Shown here piece by piece: positions 30,705 through 44,854 of a stretch of 64,000 bases of DNA (position 1 is the stretch's first letter; every line of letters starts with the position of its first letter). The notes beneath the pieces are model-generated. The model saw nothing but the letters and a program-made list of their open reading frames with translations. It did no database searches and was not told where the DNA came from. This DNA comes from an uncultured Pelagibacteraceae bacterium. Lineage in GTDB: Bacteria > Pseudomonadota > Alphaproteobacteria > Pelagibacterales > Pelagibacteraceae. The position numbers and the translations under genes were made by a program. Location of the stretch: the NCBI GenBank assembly GCA_902578525.1, contig CACHDJ010000001.1, positions 96,505 to 160,504 on the forward strand, given 5' to 3'.

Positions 30705-30725
30705 ACACAGGTTTTTAACCCATGT
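30705..30725 (-). terminator. Terminator-like stem-loop with U-tract between prs and rplY
   Basis: Minus strand ACATGGGTT-AAA-AACCTGTGT followed by TTTT and then the rplY ATG. Confidence 0.45.
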
Positions 30726-30744
30726 TGACAAATAATCAAGGTAA

Positions 30745-31677
30745 TTATTTAAATAAATCTGAAACAGAAGTTGAGTTAGATATTCTTTTTATAGCCTCTC
30801 CCATAAGGCCAGAAATAGGTAAAACTTCTATATTTTTAACATTTTGAGTTTTTTTCCCATTATCTATTGTGTCGGTAATCACTAAATTTTTAATTACAGA
30901 GCTTTTTATTTTTTTAACTGCATCACCACTTAAAACTCCATGAGTAATGTAAACATAAACTTCTCTAGCACCTCTGTTTTTTAAAGCTTTAGCCGCATTT
31001 ATTATAGTACCACCTGAATCAATTATATCATCTACAATTATGCAAGTTTTATCTTTTACATCTCCAATAACATTCATTACTTGTGATTGTCCAGCTTTTG
31101 GTCTTCTTTTATCTACAATAGCTAGACCAACATTAAGAAGTTTTCCAAGAGCTCTAGCCCTCTCAGTTCCACCAACATCAGGTGCAACACAAATAATTTT
31201 TTTACTTTTTATTTTCTTTTTTACATGCCTTGCAAATATTGGTGTAGCAAATAGGTTATCTACAGGAATATCGAAGAAGCCTTGAATTTGACCAGCGTGC
31301 AAATCAACAGTAACAACTCTATCAGCACCAGCTTTAGTAATTAAATTTGAAACTAATTTTGCAGATATTGATGTTCTAGGTACTACCTTTCTGTCCTGTC
31401 TTGCATAGCCAAAATATGGAATAACTGCTGTAATGTTTTTAGCAGAGGATCTCTTTAAAGCATCTATAGATAATAATAATTCCATTAAATTATCATTTGC
31501 TGGTGAAGATATAGATTGAATAATAAAAATGCTATTTCCTCTTATATTTTCATTAATCTCTACATAGATTTCACCATCTGAAAATTTTCTAATACTTGAG
31601 TTCACAAGTTTTGATTTTAAATATTTAGCAATATTTTTACTTAAAATTTTATTACTATTTCCAGTTAATAATTTCAT
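30745..31677 (-). CDS. prs: Ribose-phosphate pyrophosphokinase
   Basis: [54 protein letters not shown]. Confidence 0.97.
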   Translation of the reverse strand: MKLLTGNSNKILSKNIAKYLKSKLVNSSIRKFSDGEIYVEINENIRGNSIFIIQSISSPANDNLMELLLSIDALKRSSAKNITAVIPYFGYARQDRKVVPRTSISAKLVSNLITKAGADRVVTVDLHAGQIQGFFDIPVDNLFATPIFARHVKKKIKSKKIICVAPDVGGTERARALGKLLNVGLAIVDKRRPKAGQSQVMNVIGDVKDKTCIIVDDIIDSGGTIINAAKALKNRGAREVYVYITHGVLSGDAVKKIKSSVIKNLVITDTIDNGKKTQNVKNIEVLPISGLMGEAIKRISNSTSVSDLFK

Positions 31678-31686
31678 TGAAAAAAT

Positions 31687-32448
31687 TTAATTAATCATAA
31701 TTATTGAAATATTTCTACCATAATCAGCATGTTTTGATTTTAATGATCGTCTAGCACTAAAAAAATTATTTTTTTTATCGTAAGTATCAACATTTATCAT
31801 ATCAATTTTACTAATCTTGTTAAATTTCAACTGAGATTTAATATAATTAGGCAAATCAAAATAAATTAATTTATTTATATTCTTAAAGAAAATTTTGTTT
31901 TTTTTATGTTTTTTGATGAATTTATTCTTAAAATCCAGCTTAACATCATAGTTTTTTTGAGTAATTGATGGTCCAATAGCAACTGTGATATCTTTTCTAT
32001 TACAGCCTTTCTTTAACATAAAATTAATAACTCTATTTATGACACCTTTTATAGCACCTTTCCAACCTGCATGAATTGCTGCGATCATTTTTCTTTTTTT
32101 ATCAAAAACTAAAAGTGGCACACAATCAGCTGTTAAGACTGCTATAGGAATTTTTTTTTTTTCTGTAATTATAGCATCTGCATTAATACTTCTATTTTTG
32201 ATTTTTGCATTTTTAGATAAAAATATAAATTTGTTACTATGAATTTGTTTAACTAAAAAAATCTCTTTAGATTTTTTACTAACTTTTTTTTTTACAATAA
32301 AAAGATTTTTTTTTACGTTATTTTTTTTATCTTTTGAGCCAATTCCACAGTTTAAACTTTTATAAATTCCCCCTGATACACCTCCATTTTTATTAAAAAA
32401 ACCATGACTAATTTCTGAAAATTTTGATAATTTTTTTGATTTAAACAA
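31687..32448 (-). CDS. PgeF/YfiH family (laccase domain, DUF152) protein
   Basis: VLTADCVPLLVFD, AAIHAGWKGAIKGV, AIGPSITQKNYDV motifs. Confidence 0.9.
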   Translation of the reverse strand: MFKSKKLSKFSEISHGFFNKNGGVSGGIYKSLNCGIGSKDKKNNVKKNLFIVKKKVSKKSKEIFLVKQIHSNKFIFLSKNAKIKNRSINADAIITEKKKIPIAVLTADCVPLLVFDKKRKMIAAIHAGWKGAIKGVINRVINFMLKKGCNRKDITVAIGPSITQKNYDVKLDFKNKFIKKHKKNKIFFKNINKLIYFDLPNYIKSQLKFNKISKIDMINVDTYDKKNNFFSARRSLKSKHADYGRNISIIMIN

Positions 32449-32449
32449 T

Positions 32450-33496
32450 TTAAAATCCTATTTGAGAACTATTGTTTGATTTTTTTATTAACATTACTTT
32501 AAATAAATCACCCATCTCATTTTTATCTATGAGTCTTCTAAGTCTGTAAAATATATCTGATTTCTGGGTAAAGGTTTTATTTTTGCCTATTATCTCAGCT
32601 CTTTGACAAATACCTAAGTTAGTTAAGAATTTTTTTTGTGATGTAAAATTTATATTTAATTCTTTAAAGCTCTTAACAATTTTTTCAATAAAATAAAAAT
32701 TAATATTATATGTAATATCTGATTTACCAATATTTTCTAAAACTTTTGAATATTTTTGTTTATAAATTGCTTGAAGTGTGTCTTGCATTTTTTGATCGAA
32801 ATATCCGTAATCTATAATAAGAATTCCACCATTATTTTTTTTAATAAGCCCCGAAATATCTTTTAAATATTTTAATCCTATAGGCGAATATTCTATAAAA
32901 TTTTGGCCATTTGAAACTTTAAAATTAATTTTTTTTTCTATTTTTTTTATATTGATTTTTTTATTTATAAATTTGGCTTTTTTATTACTTGATATATGCA
33001 CAAACTTTTCAAACCAATCATTTCTGTTTTTTAAAAATTGCTTAACAGGGATAGCATCAAAAAACTCATTTGCTAAAAAAATACTTGGAGATTTATCTAA
33101 TTTTTTTAAATTTTTTATCCATTTAATATTTCTAGATTTAATTTTTTTTTTTTGTTCTTCGATTAATTTTGGACTTTTTTCAAAAATGAAAATATTACAA
33201 CTGCTAATAAAAGATGGAAATCTTTTAAAACTTTCAATCATCACACTCATCATTTCTCCATTTCCAGCACCCAATTCAATTAAATTAAATTTTTTTGGTG
33301 ACCCTAAGCTTTCCCAAAAACTTATTGTCCATATTGCAATCATTTCTGAAAAAAGTCTTGAAATGTTTGGAGCCGTAGTAAAATCCCCGGCCATTCCAAA
33401 TGGATTACTATTCATATAGTAACCATTTTTTTTATCATATAGGCAATAATTAATAAATCTATCTAACGGTATTCTATTATCTTTTTTCAGTATCAT
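32450..33496 (-). CDS. NDUFAF7/MidA-like SAM-dependent methyltransferase (COG1565)
   Basis: CLYDKKNGYYMNSNPFGMAGDFTTAPNISRLFSEMIA, LIELGAGNGEMM, LANEFFDAIPVKQF. Confidence 0.9.
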   Translation of the reverse strand: MILKKDNRIPLDRFINYCLYDKKNGYYMNSNPFGMAGDFTTAPNISRLFSEMIAIWTISFWESLGSPKKFNLIELGAGNGEMMSVMIESFKRFPSFISSCNIFIFEKSPKLIEEQKKKIKSRNIKWIKNLKKLDKSPSIFLANEFFDAIPVKQFLKNRNDWFEKFVHISSNKKAKFINKKINIKKIEKKINFKVSNGQNFIEYSPIGLKYLKDISGLIKKNNGGILIIDYGYFDQKMQDTLQAIYKQKYSKVLENIGKSDITYNINFYFIEKIVKSFKELNINFTSQKKFLTNLGICQRAEIIGKNKTFTQKSDIFYRLRRLIDKNEMGDLFKVMLIKKSNNSSQIGF

Positions 33497-34253
33497 TTTT
33501 TATATAATATAAGAAGAGCCCCGTTATAAAAAATAAAAAACTTAACAATTGGCCCATTGTTAAATTTAGGACCAAATATCCTAATTGATCATCTGGTGAG
33601 CGAAAATATTCAATTATAAATCTAAAAACTGAATAAAAAATTAAAAATAAAGATGATAATTTTCCTGGAGTTTTTAGATAATCTTTAGTCCAAAAGTATA
33701 TAAGTATCAAAAATAAAATGATACCTTCAAAAACAGCCTCATATAATTGTGAAGGGTGACGATATAAATTATCAATTTGTATAAATTTAACAGCCCAATT
33801 AACTGACGTTTCTCGACCGTATAATTCTGAATTAATAAAATTGGCAATCCTACCAAAAAAAATTCCAATTGGTGATATTAAAGCAATTATATCTAGATAT
33901 TTAAAAACATCCTCATTATTTTTTTTTGAAAATAATAAGCTTGAAATAATTATTCCAATCACTGCTCCATGAAAAGACATTCCTCCTTGCCAAATTTTAA
34001 ATATATCCAAAAAATTATTTAGATAATGATCTAGATTATAAAATAGTACATAGCCTAATCTCCCACCTAATATTAAGCCAATGATCACAAAGGTAACGTA
34101 GTCATCAAATCTATCTTTGATATTGCTATATATAAAAACTTTTTTAGCTAAATACCAACCCATCAAAATACCAACAATATAGGCTAAAGAGTACCATCGA
34201 ATCTCTAAAGAAAAAATTTCAATAGCAACTGGGTCAAAATTATTAATGAACAT
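33477..34253 (-). CDS. lgt: Prolipoprotein diacylglyceryl transferase
   Basis: WYSLAYIVGILMGW, GGRLGYVLFYN, GRIANFINSELYGR, RHPSQLYEAVFEG. Confidence 0.96.
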   Translation of the reverse strand: MFINNFDPVAIEIFSLEIRWYSLAYIVGILMGWYLAKKVFIYSNIKDRFDDYVTFVIIGLILGGRLGYVLFYNLDHYLNNFLDIFKIWQGGMSFHGAVIGIIISSLLFSKKNNEDVFKYLDIIALISPIGIFFGRIANFINSELYGRETSVNWAVKFIQIDNLYRHPSQLYEAVFEGIILFLILIYFWTKDYLKTPGKLSSLFLIFYSVFRFIIEYFRSPDDQLGYLVLNLTMGQLLSFLFFITGLFLYYIKNDTEKR

Positions 34254-34303
34254 TATAAATTATAATAATAAGATATAAATATATTAAGTAATTAAATAAA
34301 TAT

Positions 34304-34555
34304 ATGAAAAATTCTAAATTTGTATTAGATAAAATAACCAAACTACTAGAACAAAGTCTCATTTCTTCAAGAGATTTGACCAATGAATTAATAACAATTT
34401 TAAAATCTAAAAGAGACGAAATAGTCCTAAAAATGAAACTTACAAGTAAAGATGAATTTGAGGTTTTATCTCATAGGGTAGAAAACTTGGAAAAAAAATT
34501 TGAGAAATTAAATATTCAAAAAAAAAAGAAGACTAAACGGGTAAAAAAATCTTAA
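34304..34555 (+). CDS. UbiK-like accessory factor (BMFP family)
   Basis: 83 aa; RDEIVLKMKLTSKDEFEVLSHRVENLEKKFEKL matches the BMFP/UbiK C-terminal coiled coil. Confidence 0.75.
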   Translation: MKNSKFVLDKITKLLEQSLISSRDLTNELITILKSKRDEIVLKMKLTSKDEFEVLSHRVENLEKKFEKLNIQKKKKTKRVKKS

Positions 34556-35852
34556 CTCCAAGACCATTCAGATTAGATTTTTCTAATTTTATATTACCTC
34601 CATGGGAACGAATAATATCGGAAGCAATTGATAAACCTAATCCAACACTTGATTTTGTTTCAGCTCTTCCTTTATCTATTTTATAAAATGGTTTGAACAC
34701 ATTTTCATATTCCTTTTCAGATATACCAGGACCGTCATCCTCTATTTTTATAAATATGTTTGTAGTCTTTTTAGACAGCTCTACATTTACATTTTTCCCA
34801 TATTTCAAAGCATTATCAATTAGATTATTAATACATCTTTTTATAAGATTTTTTCTTCCATTAAGATAAATTCTAGTAGGTAAATGTTTAGATATATTTT
34901 GATTATTATATTTATTTATGATTTCCTCAATTAGTTCACTGAGATTAAATAATTCGTCTTTTTCTAGATAAGATGAACTTGTGAATTGTAGATATTCATT
35001 AAGCATTTTTTCCATTTCATTAATATCCTCAGTTAACTTATTAGCTATATCTTTATCTTTAACAAATGCCATTTGTAACTTCATTCTAGTTAAAGGAGTT
35101 CTTAGATCATGACTTATGCCTGACAACATTTCTGATCTTTGATTCAAATGTCTTAAAATTCTTTTTCTCATTCTATCAAATTCAAACCCAGCTTGTCTTA
35201 TTTCAGCCGCTCCTGAGGGTTTAAATTCCTCAATCTCTTCTCCTCTACCAAATCTCTCAGCTACTTTTGCTAAAGCAGTGATGGGTCGAGTTTGATTTTT
35301 TAAAAAAATTAGAGAAATAATTACCATTATTATTGCTGGTACTGTTATCCACAATCCAAATATTCTAGCTGAAGAACTTGTTAATCTATCTCTCGGAATC
35401 AGAAATTTAAAGTAACCATTTTGATATTTTATTCTTATATCTATTAATTCTTTATAGCTGGTTGTATTAAACCAGTATCCTTCATTTCCAAATCTAGACT
35501 TTAATTCTCTTCTCAATGTTCTGTCTAACGGACTAAACCATCTTTCATCAAAGATATAATTAAATTTTTCACTTTGAATGAATTCGATATTTAAATCTTG
35601 ATAAACCGAAAAAAGATTTGTTATTTCTTCTTTATCGTAATTATCATTATTATAGACTTCTATATAAGTTTTAATTTCACTAGCCAATGCTCTAGTCATT
35701 CCTTTGTTTGTTTTTATCCAAAGGCTATCAAAAAAAACTATAGTGATAATTAATTGAATCACTATTACTGGTATAGCTACGATTAATAGCGCTCTATAAA
35801 ATAACCTTTTTGGTAACAAGTTTTTTACAAATTTACTCAATCCATAAAACAT
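34533..35852 (-). CDS. EnvZ-like sensor histidine kinase
   Basis: HAMP-like region, GISHDLRTPLTRMKLQ H-box, NALKYGK, GPGISEKEYENVFKPFYK, GLGLSIASDII. Confidence 0.93.
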   Translation of the reverse strand: MFYGLSKFVKNLLPKRLFYRALLIVAIPVIVIQLIITIVFFDSLWIKTNKGMTRALASEIKTYIEVYNNDNYDKEEITNLFSVYQDLNIEFIQSEKFNYIFDERWFSPLDRTLRRELKSRFGNEGYWFNTTSYKELIDIRIKYQNGYFKFLIPRDRLTSSSARIFGLWITVPAIIMVIISLIFLKNQTRPITALAKVAERFGRGEEIEEFKPSGAAEIRQAGFEFDRMRKRILRHLNQRSEMLSGISHDLRTPLTRMKLQMAFVKDKDIANKLTEDINEMEKMLNEYLQFTSSSYLEKDELFNLSELIEEIINKYNNQNISKHLPTRIYLNGRKNLIKRCINNLIDNALKYGKNVNVELSKKTTNIFIKIEDDGPGISEKEYENVFKPFYKIDKGRAETKSSVGLGLSIASDIIRSHGGNIKLEKSNLNGLGVKIFLPV

Positions 35853-36510
35853 AGCCAGCTCCTCTTATAGTTTGAAGAAATTTGGGATTTTTGGGGTCCA
35901 ATTCAATTTTTTTTCTTAATCTTGTTATAATTACATCAATTGATCTTTCTTTATCTAAGTCTATTAATTTACCTATTTCCATTCTCTCAAAAGTTTTACC
36001 TGGATTATTTATCATTTTTTCTAATATAATTTTTTCGGTATTATTAATTTTGAACTCTAAATCATTTCTAAAAATTAGTTTTTTATTAAGATCAATTTTA
36101 ATATTTTCAAATTCAATAACTCTTTTTAAATCTTTTGTTTTAGTTTTATTTAAAATATTTTTAATTCTTAAAATTAATTCCTTAGGTTCAAAAGGTTTTG
36201 GTAAATAATCATCAGCTCCAATTTCAAGTCCTTCAACTCTTTCATTAGCTTGACCTTTAGCAGTTAATAATATTATTGGCGTTTCTAATTTTTTTTTGCT
36301 TTCTTTAATAAATTCTAGACCATTTTTACCAGGCATCATGATGTCTAAAATAATTAAATCAAATTTAATAATTCTAACTTTCTCACTGGCATCCTCTGCA
36401 CTTTCTGCTGTTGTAATTAAATATTTATTTTCATTCAAATATCTTTTTACTAACGACCTTATCCCTTCATCATCATCAACAACTAATATATGTGCTAAAA
36501 AATCATCCAT
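35833..36510 (-). CDS. OmpR-family response regulator
   Basis: Receiver ILVVDDDEGIRSLVKRYL, LDIMMPGKNGLEF, GADDYLPKPFEPKELILRI; C-terminal winged helix. Confidence 0.94.
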   Translation of the reverse strand: MDDFLAHILVVDDDEGIRSLVKRYLNENKYLITTAESAEDASEKVRIIKFDLIILDIMMPGKNGLEFIKESKKKLETPIILLTAKGQANERVEGLEIGADDYLPKPFEPKELILRIKNILNKTKTKDLKRVIEFENIKIDLNKKLIFRNDLEFKINNTEKIILEKMINNPGKTFERMEIGKLIDLDKERSIDVIITRLRKKIELDPKNPKFLQTIRGAGYVLWIE

Positions 36511-36940
36511 TTAAAATTTTACTTAAAACACTGTCAAAATTAAGCACCTCTTCAGATTTAGAATTTAGTAATGCATTATAAATTCTTTTTTTTTGAGTTT
36601 GAAAAATTTCGTAAAAAATTTTTTTACCCTTATCTGTTAAAAATACATGTTTTATTCTAGTATCATGTTCATCCTTTTTGAACTCAATAACCTCTATTTT
36701 GATTAAATCTTTTAAAACTCTATTAAGGCTTTGCTTTGTAACCTTAAGTCTTTTGAGCAACTCAGAAATAGAAATTCCTTCATACATAGACAATAAATGA
36801 ATTACTTTATTATGAGCCAGTCCAATAGAGTATTTATCTAACACTTTTTTAGAGTCTGAAAATATTTCTCGATATCCTATGAATAATTTTTCGATTAGAT
36901 CTTTTAGTTGCTCATCTTTTAAATAAAGAAGTTCTTTCAT
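36503..36940 (-). CDS. MarR-family transcriptional regulator (PetP-like position)
   Basis: wHTH: ISISELLKRLKVTKQSLNRVLKDLIKIEVIEFKKDEHDTRIKHVFLTDKGKKIF. Confidence 0.88.
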   Translation of the reverse strand: MKELLYLKDEQLKDLIEKLFIGYREIFSDSKKVLDKYSIGLAHNKVIHLLSMYEGISISELLKRLKVTKQSLNRVLKDLIKIEVIEFKKDEHDTRIKHVFLTDKGKKIFYEIFQTQKKRIYNALLNSKSEEVLNFDSVLSKILNG

Positions 36941-37007
36941 TATTGGTAAGTTATATTGACATATTATAGATACAAAGATAATTTTTAATAATAATTTTTA
37001 TTTCAAA

Positions 37008-37889
37008 ATGATACCTTACGATAAAAGAACTGGCAAAATATGGTACAATAGCGAATTAGTTGACTGGTCCGATGTTAAACTACATGTTTTGAGCCATGGA
37101 TTGCATTATGCTAGCTGCGTTTTTGAAGGTGAAAGGGTTTACGATGGCTCTATATTTAAATTAGAGGAGCATACTTCAAGATTTTTTCACTCAGCAAGAA
37201 GAATGGGATTTGAAATTCCTTACAGTGAAGAACAAATAAATATTGCCTCAAAACAAATAATATCAAATCAAAAAGTTGAGAATGGATACGTGAGACCTGT
37301 TGCTTGGAGGGGGAGTGAAATGATGGCAATATCTGCTCAACAAACTAAAATTCATGTCGCAATTGCAACTTGGGAGTGGGGTTCGTATTTTGATCCAAAA
37401 TTAAAAATAGAGGGAATTAAATTAAATATTTCTAGTTGGAGAAGACCAGCTCCTAATACAATACCTTGGGATACAAAGGCATCTGGACTATATATGATTT
37501 GTACACTTTCAAAACATGAAGCAGAAAAACAAGGTTATACCGACTCTCTAATGCTTGATCATGAAGGAAATGTAGCAGAGGCTACAGGTGCAAATATTTT
37601 TTTTAAAGATAAAAAAGGAGAAATTCATACTCCAATTCCAGATTCGTTTTTAGATGGTATTACTAGAAGAACGGTTATTGAAATTGCAAAATCAAAAAAT
37701 ATAAAAATTCATGAAAGAAAAATTAAACCGTCTGAGCTTAAAAATTTTGTAGGATGTTTTTTGACAGGTACAGCAGCTGAAGTTACTCCTGTTTCATGTA
37801 TTGCTGAAAATCAATTTAAAGTTTGTGAGACAATATTAGATTTAAATGAAAGCTATCAAGCTTTAGTCAGAAAGAAAAAAGCAGCTTAG
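37008..37889 (+). CDS. ilvE: Branched-chain amino acid aminotransferase
   Basis: LSHGLHYASCVFEGERVYDG, YVRPVAWRG, EATGANIFF, GITRRTVIEIA. Confidence 0.95.
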   Translation: MIPYDKRTGKIWYNSELVDWSDVKLHVLSHGLHYASCVFEGERVYDGSIFKLEEHTSRFFHSARRMGFEIPYSEEQINIASKQIISNQKVENGYVRPVAWRGSEMMAISAQQTKIHVAIATWEWGSYFDPKLKIEGIKLNISSWRRPAPNTIPWDTKASGLYMICTLSKHEAEKQGYTDSLMLDHEGNVAEATGANIFFKDKKGEIHTPIPDSFLDGITRRTVIEIAKSKNIKIHERKIKPSELKNFVGCFLTGTAAEVTPVSCIAENQFKVCETILDLNESYQALVRKKKAA

Positions 37890-38470
37890 TCTTTATTGTC
37901 CTCGGATATTGCATGATCAATTCCCTTACGCATATATTCGTAACCTGTAAACAATGTAAGAGCTGCTGATAACCATAATAAAATAATACCAATTGTTTGA
38001 GCATTATAATCTTGAAAATTTATTATTTTATTTCCTGTTTCACCAGATAATAAAAGAGCTATAGAGACCATTTGTAAAATAGTTTTTAATTTTGCAAGAT
38101 TTGATACTGGTAGTTTTATTTTTCCTTTAGCAAGAAATTCTCTTAAACCTGAAATTAATATTTCCCGGGTTAGAATAATAATTGCTGCAATAACCTCATA
38201 GTTTCTAATTGTTCCGTCCATAACTAAAAGTATTAAAGCAGTTGCTACTATGATTTTATCAGCAATAGGGTCTAACAGTTCTCCAAGTTTAGATTCTTCT
38301 CCAAGCATTCTAGCCAGCATTCCATCTAAAAAATCTGTAAAAGATGCTACAATAAATAATATTAGTGCGGTTAAATCTCCATATAGTCCAGGAAGATAAT
38401 AAGCTATAACAAAAAATGGGACTATAATAATTCGTCCTATTGTCAAAATATTAGGTATTTTTTTAAGCAT
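37886..38470 (-). CDS. pgsA: CDP-diacylglycerol-glycerol-3-phosphate 3-phosphatidyltransferase
   Basis: NILTIGRIIIVPFF, SFTDFLDGMLARMLGEESKLGELLDPIADKI CDP-alcohol phosphatidyltransferase motif. Confidence 0.95.
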   Translation of the reverse strand: MLKKIPNILTIGRIIIVPFFVIAYYLPGLYGDLTALILFIVASFTDFLDGMLARMLGEESKLGELLDPIADKIIVATALILLVMDGTIRNYEVIAAIIILTREILISGLREFLAKGKIKLPVSNLAKLKTILQMVSIALLLSGETGNKIINFQDYNAQTIGIILLWLSAALTLFTGYEYMRKGIDHAISEDNKD

Positions 38471-38472
38471 AA

Positions 38473-40338
38473 TTATTCATGGAAAAAATTATATATTTTT
38501 TTTGCAACTTTTACCTCTACACCTTCGACAGATTTTATTTCATCTAGGCTGGCAGATTCTACTGCTCTAGCAGAACCAAAATGATTTAATAGTGCTCTTT
38601 TTCTAATGACTCCTATACCCTCAATTTGGTCTAATAAAGATTTGTTAATTCCTTTTTTTCTTTTGGCTCTATGAGCACTTATAGCAAAACGGTGAGATTC
38701 GTCCCTAATTCTTTGAAGAAAGAATAGAGTAGGGTCATTTTTACTAAATTTAAATTCTTTACCGTTATGAAAAAAGGTTTCATTTCCACTATTTCTAAAT
38801 TTACCTTTGGCTATCGCAAGAATAGGTATATCGTGAAGTCCTAATTCATTCAAAGTCTCTCTTGCAACAGAATATTGTCCTTTTCCACCATCTACCATTA
38901 CCAGATCAGGTAGAGAGAGATAATTATCTTTTTCTTTAATGGCTTTTTTGAATCTTCTATTTAAAACTTCTCTCATCATTCCATAGTCATCTTGTTTATT
39001 TTTTTGTATTTTTATATTAAATTTTCTATATCTTTTTTTAATGAATCCTTCATCACCGTAAGCAATCAAAGCCCCAACACTGTTCGTACCTTGATTATGA
39101 CTATTATCATAAACTTCAATTAGACTAATACTTGTTTCAAGATTAAATTTACTTGATACAGCTTCAAATAACTCTTTATTATTCTGACTTTCATGAAGCT
39201 TTCTATTTAAACTATCTTTTGCATTTTTAATTGCCTGATTGATAACTTTAAGTTTAGAGCCTTTTTTTGCAACTGAAATATCAATTTGTTTATCCTCTTT
39301 TTGTGACAGAGTTTTTTCTATTAAAATTTTTTCTTTAATTTCTTCAGATAATATTATTGATGAAGGTACATTTTTATTTTCATAAAACTGAGAAACAAAC
39401 GAATTAATAATATCGCTTAATTTATCATCTGGATCATGCTTAGGAAAAAAAGCTTGATTACCCCAATTTTGTTTTGAACGATAAAAAAAAACTTGAATAC
39501 ATGTTTTACCAGACTCTTTATATCCTGCAATTACATCAGCTTCAATTAAGTTTGCTTCGTTAATTCTTTGGGATGATTGAATAATATTTAGAGACTTAAT
39601 TCTATCTCTTAAAATTACAGCTTTTTCAAAATTTAAATCTTCACTAGCTTTTTCCATTTGATCTGAAAGACTTTTTTGTATTTTTCTAGATTTACCAGAA
39701 ACAAACTCTATTGCATCATCAACAGTTTTTTTATACTCATTTTTTTCAATATATCCTACGCATGGCCCAGAGCATCTTTTAATTTGGTATAAAATACATG
39801 GACGTTCTCTATTTTTAAAAACAGTGTCGTCGCAAACTCTTAAATGGAAAATTTTTTGTATCATTTTGATAGTCCAGTTTGCAGAACCTGCAGAAGCAAA
39901 GGGGCCAAAGTAAAAACCTTCTTTTGTTTTTTTTCCTCGGTGCCTTTTAATTTGAGGCCAATTATCTTTATTTCCAATAAATATGAATGGGAAGGATTTG
40001 TCATCTCTTAAAAGAATATTAAATTTTGGTTTATGTTTTTTAATTAAGTTTGCCTCTAGAAGTAGTGCCTCACTTTCATTAGAAGTTGTTGTTATTTCTA
40101 ATTTTCTTGTTTGAGAAAGCATTCTATCAGTTCTAATTATATGGTTTTTATCTGTAACATAACTTTTAAGCCTGTTAGGTAAGTTTTTAGCTTTTCCAAC
40201 GTAAAGAATATCTCCCTTATCATTAAGCATACGATATACACCAGGCAATTTAGGAATTAGTGGAAGTTCTTTTTTAATTATTTCTTTTCCGATATCAGAA
40301 CTTATCATGACTTCTTTTTTTGGTAATTTGAATACCAA
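38473..40338 (-). CDS. uvrC: Excinuclease ABC subunit C
   Basis: [59 protein letters not shown]-terminal HhH. Confidence 0.97.
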   Translation of the reverse strand: MVFKLPKKEVMISSDIGKEIIKKELPLIPKLPGVYRMLNDKGDILYVGKAKNLPNRLKSYVTDKNHIIRTDRMLSQTRKLEITTTSNESEALLLEANLIKKHKPKFNILLRDDKSFPFIFIGNKDNWPQIKRHRGKKTKEGFYFGPFASAGSANWTIKMIQKIFHLRVCDDTVFKNRERPCILYQIKRCSGPCVGYIEKNEYKKTVDDAIEFVSGKSRKIQKSLSDQMEKASEDLNFEKAVILRDRIKSLNIIQSSQRINEANLIEADVIAGYKESGKTCIQVFFYRSKQNWGNQAFFPKHDPDDKLSDIINSFVSQFYENKNVPSSIILSEEIKEKILIEKTLSQKEDKQIDISVAKKGSKLKVINQAIKNAKDSLNRKLHESQNNKELFEAVSSKFNLETSISLIEVYDNSHNQGTNSVGALIAYGDEGFIKKRYRKFNIKIQKNKQDDYGMMREVLNRRFKKAIKEKDNYLSLPDLVMVDGGKGQYSVARETLNELGLHDIPILAIAKGKFRNSGNETFFHNGKEFKFSKNDPTLFFLQRIRDESHRFAISAHRAKRKKGINKSLLDQIEGIGVIRKRALLNHFGSARAVESASLDEIKSVEGVEVKVAKKIYNFFHE

Positions 40339-40720
40339 CTGATGAGCATTCTTTTAAAATCTCTAATTTTTCAATTTTGAGCATTATTTTTCCAATTCTA
40401 TTATCTTTAAATAATTCATCAAATACAGCTTCAGCAAGAGTTTCTAAGAAATTATAATGTTTCTTTTTAACAAGTTTCGATATGAGTTTAACAACCGTAG
40501 AATAATTTACGATAGATTTAATATCTTTATCATTCGTTGCTTTCTTATCTTCATAATCAATTTCAAGACTAAATTTAACTTTTTGGGGATTCTTTCTTTC
40601 AAAATCATAATACCCAAGTTTTAAATCTAAAATTAATTCGTTGATAAGAATTTTTTTTTCATAATTGAATAGGATTTTAGATTTATCTATTTTTATGATT
40701 TTAAAATTACTTTTTTTCAT
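40295..40720 (-). CDS. folB: Dihydroneopterin aldolase family
   Basis: [64 protein letters not shown]. Confidence 0.82.
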   Translation of the reverse strand: MKKSNFKIIKIDKSKILFNYEKKILINELILDLKLGYYDFERKNPQKVKFSLEIDYEDKKATNDKDIKSIVNYSTVVKLISKLVKKKHYNFLETLAEAVFDELFKDNRIGKIMLKIEKLEILKECSSVGIQITKKRSHDKF

Positions 40721-41450
40721 TCTTTTCCTAAAACATCAGGTGTTTGCCAATTTAAATTTTGACCACTATCTATAGCTAAAACTTGTCCAGTAATAGAACT
40801 GTTTTTAATTAAGAAGTCAACAGCATTGGATATTTCTTCTACATCAACCTGTCTTTTAAGTGGAGTAGCTAAATACTGTTTTTTAAAATGCTGATCAGAT
40901 TGTCTTTTGTTTTTTATTGTTGGACCCGGGGCAATCCCATTTACTCTAATGTTTGGTGCTAAACTCATTGCACTTGTTTTTGTAAGAGTATAAAGGCCAG
41001 TTTTACTTAATGTGTAAGAAAAAAAATATGGAGTAAGCTTAAATATTCTTTGATCAATTATATTTATAATATTATTATTTTTCCCTCTAACATTTTTCGA
41101 AAATTCTTTAGATAAAATTGCAGGGGCTCTTAAATTAGTTGAGATATGTTTTTCCCAACTAATAGTTTTGAAGTTTTTCAATTTATCATTTTCAAATAAG
41201 GAAGCATTATTCACAAGACAATCAAAATATTTTAGCTTAGATTTTGCAAATTTCACGATTTTTAAGATGTCCTTTTCTTTACTTAGATCACCTTTAACTA
41301 AATAAATTTTTGTACCGTAACTTTGAAGTTTTCTTTTAAGCAAGTCAGCTTTTGATTTTGATTTGTTAAAGTGAATAACGATTTCTTTATTCAAACCAGA
41401 TAATTTTTCTGCAATCGCTGCTCCTATTCTTGTCGCTGCACCAGTAATAA

Positions 41451-41469
<19 letters not shown>
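40717..41469 (-). CDS. SDR-family oxidoreductase (FolM/pteridine-reductase-like)
   Basis: [65 protein letters not shown]; next to folB. Confidence 0.85.
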
Positions 41470-44848
<3,379 letters not shown>

Positions 44849-44854
44849 ATAATA

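Noticed and set aside
32952-33419. 155-aa plus-strand ORF
   Set aside because: Antisense to the MidA-like methyltransferase gene; low-complexity Phe/Leu-rich.
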